A DNA stretch of 12,474 bases, taken from positions 1-12,474 of the forward strand of contig JAUYEK010000162.1 of the NCBI GenBank assembly GCA_030691435.1. Reading direction: 5' to 3'. The notes beneath the pieces are model-generated. The model made no database searches, was not told the DNA's origin, and worked only from the letters and a program-made list of their open reading frames with translations. Shown piece by piece: positions 1 through 5,941 of this stretch. The translations under genes and the position numbers were made by a program. Source of the stretch: Sulfuricella sp. GTDB lineage: Bacteria > Pseudomonadota > Gammaproteobacteria > Burkholderiales > Sulfuricellaceae. How positions within the stretch are numbered: the first letter of the stretch is position 1; each line of letters opens with the position of its first letter.

Positions 1-1
1 C

Positions 2-1480
2 AGGCTGGCCGGGGTACGGGTGCTGGTGGTGGACGACAACGAAACCGCGCGCGCGATATTCAGCGAGATACTGCGGCATTTCGGCATGCGGCCTGAAACC
101 GCCGAGCACGGCGAACAGGCTCTGGAAATGCTGCGCCGCGCGCAACTTGAAACGGATCCCTTCCGCGTGGTGCTGCTCGACTGGATGATGCCGGGCATCG
201 ACGGAATAGAAACCGCGCGCCGGATTCGCCAGGAAGACCAGCCCTTGGGCACGATGCCGGCGATCCTGATGATTACCGCCTACAGCCAGGAAAAGCTCTC
301 CTTCGAGGCCGAACAAGCCGGTATCGGCCATCTGCTGACCAAGCCGATCAGCGAGTCGACGCTGCACGATGCCATCGTCGAATCGCTGCTGGGGGACGAA
401 ATTGCCGGTCAGCGCCACCGCTATCGCCACAGTGCGCAGGCTCAAAGCCGCGACTTGAGCGCATTGCGCGGGGCGAGCGTGTTGCTGGTCGACGACAGCC
501 CGCTTAACCGCGAGGTGGCGATTGAATTCCTTAACGACGCGGGGCTTGCCATCGACGAGGCGGTCAATGGCCGCGAAGCGGTGGAAAAAGTATTTTCCGG
601 CGATTACCAATTGGTTTTGATGGACATCCAGATGCCCGAGATGGACGGCATCACGGCCACCCGGCTGATACGTGCCGACCCGCGCTTCCGCGATCTCCCC
701 ATCATCGCCATGACCGCGCACGCCATGGCCGGCGACCGCGAGCACAGCCTGGAAGCAGGCATGAACGACCACATCACCAAGCCGATCGATCCCGAGGTGC
801 TGTATGCCGCGCTGCAACACTGGATAGTCTGCGCCCCCCCAAAAAAAATCCCGGTGGCCGCACGGACGGAAACTGCTTCGACACCGGAATTTTTTCTCCG
901 GCTGGACGGCATAGACACCCGCGAGGGACTGCGCAACCACATGGGCAAGGAAGCTTTTTACCTGCGCATCCTGCGAATTTTCCGGCGCGACTTCAGCGAC
1001 GCCGGCAGCCGCATGCGCGACCTGATCGAGCGCGGCGAACTAGGCGAAGCAAGGCGCCTGGCGCACTCGCTCAAATCCGGCGCCGCCACCATCGGCGCGA
1101 TGGAACTTTCCGCCCACGCCAGGGAACTCGAGCTGGCGCTTGCCGAGGGGCGAGCGGCATCCGCGCTGGTGGAGAGCTTTGCCGAATCGGCGCGTCATAT
1201 CGCATTGTCTCTGGATGCGTTGCCCGCCGAAGAGCAGGCCCCCACCACGACCGCGCAAGGCGCCGACATCGCGCCGTTGCTGACCAAGCTCGAAGTGCTT
1301 TTGGCCGATGACGATGCCGCTGCCGACGATGCCTTCCTGGCGCTACGGAATACCATCTCCGACCCCAACCTTGACGACTTGCTGGGCAGGATAGGCGATC
1401 TGATCGAAGATGTGGAATACAAAAAGGCGTTGGAACTGCTCGCCGAAGCCAGCCTGAGCATGAAAGGAAAAACCACATGA
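2..1480 (+). CDS. Hybrid sensor kinase, 3' part (receiver-receiver-HPt), truncated at window start
   Basis: The reading frame is already open at base 2, inside the first beta strand of a receiver domain, so the gene begins upstream of the window. Residues are counted from the GTG at 20. Receiver 1 covers about 1-125, with the acidic pair D5/D6, phospho-acceptor D54 (LLDWMMPG), T86 and K108. Receiver 2 covers about 152-270, with D158/D159, phospho-acceptor D202 (LMDIQMPEMDG), T232 and K254. An HPt domain follows at about 300-400, with phospho-histidine H349 in RRLAHSLKSGAA. The last 80 residues are acidic and helical. This order is typical of the C-terminal half of a BarA/ArcB-like hybrid histidine kinase; the sensor and kinase core would lie to the left. 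The linker between receiver 2 and HPt carries a C7A8 tract. The stop overlaps the next start (ATGA), so the two are probably co-translated partners of one phosphorelay. Confidence 0.93.
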   Translation, partial: RLAGVRVLVVDDNETARAIFSEILRHFGMRPETAEHGEQALEMLRRAQLETDPFRVVLLDWMMPGIDGIETARRIRQEDQPLGTMPAILMITAYSQEKLSFEAEQAGIGHLLTKPISESTLHDAIVESLLGDEIAGQRHRYRHSAQAQSRDLSALRGASVLLVDDSPLNREVAIEFLNDAGLAIDEAVNGREAVEKVFSGDYQLVLMDIQMPEMDGITATRLIRADPRFRDLPIIAMTAHAMAGDREHSLEAGMNDHITKPIDPEVLYAALQHWIVCAPPKKIPVAARTETASTPEFFLRLDGIDTREGLRNHMGKEAFYLRILRIFRRDFSDAGSRMRDLIERGELGEARRLAHSLKSGAATIGAMELSAHARELELALAEGRAASALVESFAESARHIALSLDALPAEEQAPTTTAQGADIAPLLTKLEVLLADDDAAADDAFLALRNTISDPNLDDLLGRIGDLIEDVEYKKALELLAEASLSMKGKTT

Positions 1481-2601
1481 CGCAAAAACATTCGATACTG
1501 GTGGTCGACGACGAAAAGCAGAATCGGACGCTGCTTTCCGAACTGCTCAAGGACGATTATAAAATTTTACTCGCCAAGAACGGTGCGCAGGCGCTGGAGC
1601 GGGCGCGCAAGCATCTTCCCGACCTGATCATGCTGGACGTGCTGATGCCGGAAATGGACGGCCACCAGGTGATACGCGAACTCAAGTCAGACGAACTGAC
1701 CTGCGACATCCCGGTGATTTTCATTTCCGCGCTGGATTCTGCCTGCGACGAGGAAAAAGGGCTGGAACTAGGGGCGCTGGATTACATTTCCAAGCCCTTT
1801 CATCCCCCCATCGTGCGGGCGCGGGTGCGCAACCACCTCTCCCTGTGCGCCGCGCTGAGCCAGTTGCGCGCCCAGAAACAGTCCCTGGAAGAGGCCGCCG
1901 TGCTGCGCGACGATGTCGAGCGGATCATGCACCATGACCTCAAAAACCCGCTCAACGGGATTCTAGGCGCGGCGCAAATGATGCTCAGCGACAGCCCCAC
2001 CGAAGATGAGAGCATCGAATGGGCCAAAATGATCGAGCGATCCGGCTACACCATGCTGGACATGATCAGCCGCTCGCTCGACCTGTACAAGATGGAGCAG
2101 GGGCTTTACCGCTTTGAGCCGCAGCCGGTCGATCTGATCCCCATCCTGAAGCGGGTTATCAGCGACAATGGCGCACTGGTGCGCATGCTCCATCTTGGCG
2201 TGGCATTGAACGTCGGCGACCATGAAGCGGGTGGCAGCGAGGTTTTCCTGGTGCCCGGCGATGCCCCCCTTTGCTATTCGATGCTGGCCAACCTCATCAA
2301 AAACGCCATGGAAGCATCAAATGAGCAAGGCAGCGTCGCCATCGGCCTGCGTTGCGGTGTCTCCGGCTCGACGGTCAGCATACGCAACCAGGGCGAAATA
2401 CCCGAAGAGATACGCGAACATTTTTTCGAGAAATATGCGACCTCAGGAAAGTTCAGCGGTACCGGCCTGGGAACCTACTCCGCCCGCCTGATGATGCAAA
2501 CCATGGGCGGCGACATCGGCTTCGAAACCTCGGCGGAAAGCGGAACGGAAGTGATGGTACGATTCCCGCTGTTTTCCGGGGATTTCGCCGCGATGAATTA
2601 A
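1477..2601 (+). CDS. Response regulator-histidine kinase (receiver-HisKA-HATPase_c)
   Basis: A cytoplasmic 374-residue protein with no membrane segment. The N-terminal receiver (about 5-122) has D11/D12, phospho-acceptor D54 (IMLDVLMPEMDG) and K106. A short helical linker leads to a HisKA-type dimerisation helix with H-box HHDLKNPLNG, H153 being the likely phosphorylated histidine. The HATPase domain has an N-box around N276 (LIKNAMEAS), a G1-like box IRNQGEIP and a G2 box SGTGLGTYSARLM at 327-339. The start is the ATG in the ATGA overlap with the hybrid kinase gene, with an AAAGGA Shine-Dalgarno about 8 nt upstream. The receiver probably takes phosphate from the upstream HPt, or modulates the kinase of its own polypeptide. 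No DNA-binding or enzymatic output domain is present, so a further partner outside the window is expected. The domain calls are firm; the signal sensed is unknown. Confidence 0.93.
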   Translation: MTQKHSILVVDDEKQNRTLLSELLKDDYKILLAKNGAQALERARKHLPDLIMLDVLMPEMDGHQVIRELKSDELTCDIPVIFISALDSACDEEKGLELGALDYISKPFHPPIVRARVRNHLSLCAALSQLRAQKQSLEEAAVLRDDVERIMHHDLKNPLNGILGAAQMMLSDSPTEDESIEWAKMIERSGYTMLDMISRSLDLYKMEQGLYRFEPQPVDLIPILKRVISDNGALVRMLHLGVALNVGDHEAGGSEVFLVPGDAPLCYSMLANLIKNAMEASNEQGSVAIGLRCGVSGSTVSIRNQGEIPEEIREHFFEKYATSGKFSGTGLGTYSARLMMQTMGGDIGFETSAESGTEVMVRFPLFSGDFAAMN

Positions 2602-2606
2602 CCAGG

Positions 2607-2846
2607 AAAAAGCAGTTCAAGCCACGGAGAACGGCAATCAATCCAGATTATCCATTAGAGCCAAAACACCGCTGTGGGAGCGGCGCCAACCCTCTCTCCA
2701 ACTCTCCCCCAAAGGGGGAGAGGGCGATCGTCCCTTCCCCTTCAAGGGGAAGGGTGGGGATGGGAGTTGGCCGCGATTTGCGGCCGCATTCGCGCCGGGG
2801 GCGGCGCTCCTACAGGCACGAACATTCCAATGGACAATCTGGGATA
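2607..2846. repeat. Mosaic nested palindromic (REP-like) element between convergent genes
   Basis: Several inverted repeats are nested here. The outermost is 2641-2656 against 2829-2845 (imperfect). Inside it, 2672-2687 pairs with 2800-2815 (14 of 16 matching). The core has a hairpin at 2702-2722 (CTCTCCCCC, AAA loop, GGGGGAGAG), a perfect 11-bp stem at 2732-2742/2744-2754 (CCCTTCCCCTT) and a GGCCGC/GCGGCC stem at 2769-2785. The left margin (2607-2628) shares a 22-base motif, with a one-base shift, with 8559-8580. The element lies 6 nt after the kinase stop and 28 nt before the end of the minus-strand PII-like gene, so it could serve as a two-way terminator. No ORF in it looks real. It resembles bacterial REP/BIME-type intergenic repeats. 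Confidence 0.8.
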
Positions 2847-2874
2847 AACACACCGAACTGATGGTCTTCTCTTG

Positions 2875-3204
2875 CTACGATTCGACTGGCTCGACGAATG
2901 GCATCGACCGCGTGGTTTTTTCCATGACGATCATGCCTGCATGGGGCTCGTTGATCCCGGCGGCGAAATACAGGAAGCGAAAGATTTCATCTGCCCGATG
3001 GGCCGGAACCAGTGCCGTGATGATTTCCCTCTCACTATAGAAAAGCTTCTTTGCCTGAACATTGCCGACCCCGATCCCGCGCGCGTGGTGGACAAATGCG
3101 TCGTTGATGTCCATTTCCTTGCGCAGTTCCTCAAGCACGCGCTGCCCACGTCCTGCCGGACAAAAACAGGTGATGGCCTTGTAATGGGTTGCGCCCGGTT
3201 TCAT
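2875..3204 (-). CDS. PII-like signalling protein (109 aa)
   Basis: A small soluble protein with the length and alternating strand-helix pattern of PII-superfamily trimers. A beta strand (HYKAITCFCPAG) leads to a helix (GQRVLEELRKEM), the loop region with ARGIGVGNVQ at 41-50, a strand EREIITALVP, a helix ADEIFRFLYFAAG, and a final GMIVMEK strand at 90-96. The GlnB/GlnK uridylylation tyrosine and its YRGAEY-type T-loop are absent, so this is not a canonical nitrogen PII protein. The start ATG overlaps the stop of the upstream PII-like gene (ATGA) and only a weak GGAA precedes it, which points to translational coupling. It is the last gene of a three-gene operon after a DUF1538 membrane protein. 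A role as ligand-sensing regulator of that membrane protein is inferred from context, not shown by sequence. Confidence 0.8.
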   Translation of the reverse strand: MKPGATHYKAITCFCPAGRGQRVLEELRKEMDINDAFVHHARGIGVGNVQAKKLFYSEREIITALVPAHRADEIFRFLYFAAGINEPHAGMIVMEKTTRSMPFVEPVES

Positions 3205-3569
3205 GATTCCGAATCGGTGAACTTTTCAATGAGTTCGGCCGGGATGTGGGTGGCCATTTTTTCCAGCGGCGTGATGTAGGCCATCCCCATGCCGGGAGTG
3301 TCCAGCTTGGCGGTGGTGAAAATGCGCTCGAAGATATGGTCAGCCTGATCGGTGGAGGCCACGATGTAGATGACCTCCTTTTCCGCGTTGACCGTCACGC
3401 CGAGAACGCCCATGTGGCGCTGGCGCACACCCATGCCGCGGGCGTAAAACACGGTCGCTCCCTGCGCGCCGGCCCTGCGGGCGGCACGCACCACTTCATC
3501 GGCCACGCCACGCTGAACAATCGCCGTGATCAGCACCGCATCCGTCAATACGATAATTTCGTCGCTCAT
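3201..3569 (-). CDS. PII-like signalling protein (122 aa)
   Basis: A second PII-like protein, paralogous in layout to the one that follows it. Strand EIIVLTDAVLITAIV is followed by helix GVADEVVRAARRAG, loop region with FYARGMGV at 41-48, strand KEVIYIVAS, helix DQADHIFERIFTTAKL, and C-terminal strand GMAYITPLEKMA. The ARG(I/M)GV motif is shared with its neighbour, but overall identity is low, so they are probably distinct subunits and not a recent duplication. No GlnB-type uridylylation tyrosine is seen. The ATG at 3569 was chosen over an upstream in-frame start at 3620 because it makes an ATGA overlap with the DUF1538 stop and has AAGGG about 10 nt before it; the extra 17 residues would also be atypical for PII. 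A function in controlling the adjacent membrane protein is inferred. Confidence 0.82.
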   Translation of the reverse strand: MSDEIIVLTDAVLITAIVQRGVADEVVRAARRAGAQGATVFYARGMGVRQRHMGVLGVTVNAEKEVIYIVASTDQADHIFERIFTTAKLDTPGMGMAYITPLEKMATHIPAELIEKFTDSES

Positions 3570-5275
3570 TCCAATATCACCCTTGCGCGCCGCTCCAGGG
3601 CGGTCCTCATGCGTATCCACAATCCCACCGCCAGCACGCTGACGATCGGGCCTACCGAAGCCATCGCCAGAATGCCGAACCCATCCTGCACTCCGACCGC
3701 CTTGCCCAGCCCCAAACCCAACGCGAGCACCAAGGGAACCGTCACCGGCCCGGTGGTAACGCCAGCGCTATCCCAGGCGAGGTTGACGTACTCCTCGCCG
3801 GAAAATAGGGTCATCAGCAGGGCGAGCATATAACTGGGCAACAGCAGCCAGGCAATCGGCAAATTAAAAATGATCTTGGCTACACCGATCGCTGTGCCGA
3901 CACCCACCCCGAAAGCGACTGCCCTGATCAAAGTGCTTTTGGCGAAAGCACCATCGGTCAATTCCTGCACCGTCATGCCCATGGCGTTCAGGGCGGGCTC
4001 GGCGAGCGTTGCGCCAAAACCCAGCAACAAAGCAAACAGCAAGGTCAAGGCTATGCCAATACCGTGGGAATACAAAGGCGAACCCGGAACCGACTCGAAA
4101 CGGGAGAATGAGGCCGGAAAAAGTTCGCCAGCCTGTGCGCCAAGCGTGGTCAGACCATAATCCAGGCCGATTGAGAACAGGGCCATGCCGAGTATGGCCA
4201 GCACAACGCCATACACGATAATATTGAGGTGCTGCTGCTTCTCCTTCAGCAGGAAACGCTGCACCACCCACAGGAACAACACCAGCGGCAGGATCGCGCG
4301 CAACGCCATAAAGATGTCGGCAAACGGCTCCATGTGCTGTCCATTCTCGCTGGGTGCGGTTGCCAGCAGGCTTTCGAGCGGAACATCGACCATCCACCCC
4401 CATTCCACGAACAGCCCCAGCAGCATCACCGCCATCACCGGGAACAGGGAGGCGAGTGTGACGATGCCGAAGCCGGAAAGCGGGTTGTCCTCCCGACCGG
4501 TAGCCGCGGAAACGCCGATACCGACAGCCAGAACCAGCGGAACCGTTACCGGCCCGGTGGTGATCGCGCCGCAATCCCAGGCCAGTCCGAGTATCGGGGC
4601 CAGCCTGGGATCGGACGCCAGGTATGCTGTAAGCATCAGACACGGAGGCACTGCGATAAACAGAATGGTCTTCAGGCGCCAGTTGAAATAGAAGCGCAGG
4701 ATGCCGACCAGCACGGCAAGTCCGACCCCGATCGCCACGGCGAACACCAGCCAGTGCACCCGGTCATGCAAAAGACTATAAAGGTGAGGCGCGGTTTCCG
4801 CGCTGGTCAGGCTGCCGGCCGCCTTGAGCGCCCCGATGGCCGGCTCGGCCAGCGTTGCCGCAGCCCCCAGCACAAAAGCCACCAGCGCTACGCTCATCAG
4901 GGACGACCGGCCCGGCATGGTATAGCCGATATTCTCGCTGAAGGGCATCAGGCCGTGCTTCACCCCTTCCATGAACAACATCAGGCCGACCATGATGCCG
5001 ACGAGACCCAGGGCCACACCCCCGGGATTAGCCACCCGAACATGCAACACGGCCAGCAGGAACAGCACCATGAACATGGCCAGTGGCACTACCGCCCGAA
5101 CCTGATCGAGAAAACGCAAACCGACATAAGGCGCGATCAGGCGGTACATATCCACCGCGCGCAGACGCAAACGGCGCCGCAACGGCGCATGTGCCGTCAC
5201 CGCGTTGTAGCTGATGGCATGCTGCCGGTGCCGGACGGCGCCGAGATAGTCTCCGTAACGGATGCGGGTCTTCAT
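3566..5275 (-). CDS. DUF1538-type polytopic membrane protein with internal duplication
   Basis: A 569-residue inner-membrane protein built of two homologous halves. Each half has ATLAEPA (140-146 and 422-428), AWD...TTGPVTVPLVLA (232-250 and 500-518) and GFGI (268-271 and 532-535), among many hydrophobic segments from about residue 62 to 555. This arrangement matches proteins with two DUF1538 domains. Biochemical function is not established to my knowledge; repeat symmetry and the conserved TTGPVTVP segments are transporter- or channel-like (inference). A basic cytoplasmic N-terminus (about 60 residues) precedes the first membrane segment. I chose ATG 5275 (MKTRIRYG); a GTG at 5317 in the same frame would add 14 residues and neither start has a good Shine-Dalgarno. 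It overlaps the first of two PII-like genes by ATGA, a link comparable to SbtA/SbtB or AmtB/GlnK pairs. Confidence 0.87.
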   Translation of the reverse strand: MKTRIRYGDYLGAVRHRQHAISYNAVTAHAPLRRRLRLRAVDMYRLIAPYVGLRFLDQVRAVVPLAMFMVLFLLAVLHVRVANPGGVALGLVGIMVGLMLFMEGVKHGLMPFSENIGYTMPGRSSLMSVALVAFVLGAAATLAEPAIGALKAAGSLTSAETAPHLYSLLHDRVHWLVFAVAIGVGLAVLVGILRFYFNWRLKTILFIAVPPCLMLTAYLASDPRLAPILGLAWDCGAITTGPVTVPLVLAVGIGVSAATGREDNPLSGFGIVTLASLFPVMAVMLLGLFVEWGWMVDVPLESLLATAPSENGQHMEPFADIFMALRAILPLVLFLWVVQRFLLKEKQQHLNIIVYGVVLAILGMALFSIGLDYGLTTLGAQAGELFPASFSRFESVPGSPLYSHGIGIALTLLFALLLGFGATLAEPALNAMGMTVQELTDGAFAKSTLIRAVAFGVGVGTAIGVAKIIFNLPIAWLLLPSYMLALLMTLFSGEEYVNLAWDSAGVTTGPVTVPLVLALGLGLGKAVGVQDGFGILAMASVGPIVSVLAVGLWIRMRTALERRARVILE

Positions 5276-5377
5276 CGCTGGTTCGGGATTGGGACAGAGG
5301 GTGAAAGTATCGCACACTCCGGCATGGCAACATTGATTATTGCGACTTGGCCAGACCGGCGCGCGGCAAGTATTTTC

Positions 5378-5406
5378 TTGACTAACCCCCGGTTTAAGGC
5401 TTTAAT
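5378..5406 (+). promoter_or_regulatory. Sigma70-like promoter for tRNA-Phe
   Basis: A TTGACT -35 box (5378-5383) is separated by exactly 17 nt from a TTTAAT -10 box (5401-5406). The next bases, AGCGCGC, form a GC-rich discriminator, as is common for stable-RNA promoters under stringent control. Transcription would start near 5413, giving a leader of about 65 nt that RNases would trim from the tRNA. It is read from sequence only. Confidence 0.72.
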
Positions 5407-5479
5407 AGCGCGCTTTGGTTTTGGCTGGTTTGATCTTTCATTCCGAGCAAAATCAGACCCCGCTTAATATAGATAGCAT

Positions 5480-5555
5480 GGCCCGGTAGCTCAGTCGGTA
5501 GAGCAGAGGATTGAAAATCCTTGTGTCGGTGGTTCGATTCCGCCCCGGGCCACCA
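5480..5555 (+). tRNA. tRNA-Phe (anticodon GAA)
   Basis: A complete 76-nt tRNA with encoded CCA (5553-5555) and discriminator A5552. The acceptor stem 5480-5486 pairs perfectly with 5545-5551 (GGCCCGG/CCGGGCC). The D arm is GCTC...GAGC. The anticodon stem is 5506-5510/5518-5522 around the loop TTGAAAA, with anticodon GAA at 5513-5515. The T arm carries GGTTCGATTCC. It is a single-gene transcription unit with its own promoter upstream and a hairpin terminator immediately downstream. Confidence 0.98.
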
Positions 5556-5561
5556 ATCTTC

Positions 5562-5595
5562 AAGGCCGACTGTTCTCAGTCGGCCTTTCCTTTTC
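5562..5595 (+). terminator. Rho-independent terminator after tRNA-Phe
   Basis: A perfect 11-bp stem, AAGGCCGACTG (5562-5572) with CAGTCGGCCTT (5577-5587), closes a TTCT loop and is followed by the T-rich tract TCCTTTTCC. It begins 7 nt after the tRNA CCA end, so it is the natural end of that transcript. Confidence 0.9.
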
Positions 5596-5792
5596 CGCGA
5601 TTCCCGCACACTACACGTGGTTCCGCCCAATTCTGCATGTGCCACGCCTCTGGTGGGATCTGAAAATTCATGCCCGTTTCCGCCGCCGTTCGACCATTTT
5701 TTGCTTTCTGTTCTCAACAAATAGTGGAGAACCGCGCGCATTTGGCACACGCGGTACACCTTTGCCGGGATGCATGAAAGTCAATTTTTATG

Positions 5793-5798
5793 TATAAT
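5793..5798 (+). promoter_or_regulatory. Candidate -10 box of kor operon promoter
   Basis: A consensus TATAAT lies in AT-rich DNA 143 nt upstream of korA. No good TTGACA-like box sits 16-18 nt upstream, so the promoter may depend on an activator or the match may be chance. The resulting leader would be about 135 nt. Confidence 0.35.
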
Positions 5799-5887
5799 GG
5801 AATAACTTTTAGCCTTAGATGTTGTCTATTATTTTGTGCGTGGCTGAATTGTAGATAAATCCTTAAATTTATGCCTCGCCGTATTAA

Positions 5888-5919
5888 TCGGGAAGAGCTT
5901 ATGCTCGGCGCGCTCCCGA
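5888..5919 (+). promoter_or_regulatory. Leader hairpin upstream of korA
   Basis: TCGGGA (5888-5893) pairs with TCCCGA (5914-5919), and an inner GAGC (5895-5898) can pair with GCTC (5903-5906). The hairpin ends 7 nt before the AAAAGGGA Shine-Dalgarno of korA. It lacks a T-run, so it is not an obvious terminator; mRNA stability or regulator binding are possible roles. Confidence 0.35.
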
Positions 5920-5926
5920 CACAATG

Positions 5927-5934
5927 AAAAGGGA
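5927..5934 (+). promoter_or_regulatory. Ribosome binding site deciding the korA start
   Basis: AAAAGGGA lies about 8 nt before ATG 5942. The earlier in-frame ATG at 5924 has no Shine-Dalgarno, and the later one at 5951 has a purine run only 1 nt away. The start at 5942 is therefore preferred. Confidence 0.7.
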
Positions 5935-5941
5935 CAACGAT

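Larger units (their letters stand above)
5596..5941 (+). other. Intergenic region with putative kor operon leader
   Basis: No credible gene was found in this 346-nt stretch. The left half is mixed in composition and shows nothing recognisable. From about 5775 it becomes markedly AT-rich compared with the GC-rich genes, as expected for a promoter and leader. It holds a TATAAT candidate -10 box and a hairpin just before korA, both listed separately. No clear operator or riboswitch fold was recognised. Confidence 0.6.

Noticed and set aside
4229..5467. Plus-strand 412-residue open frame opposite the DUF1538 gene
   Set aside because: It is Gln/His/Arg-rich antisense sequence; the minus strand has a duplicated membrane-protein pattern and ATGA coupling.
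5394..5759. Minus-strand 121-residue open frame containing WWPGAESNHRHKDFQSSALPTELPGH-like text
   Set aside because: It is the antisense translation of the tRNA-Phe gene, a well-known false protein annotation.
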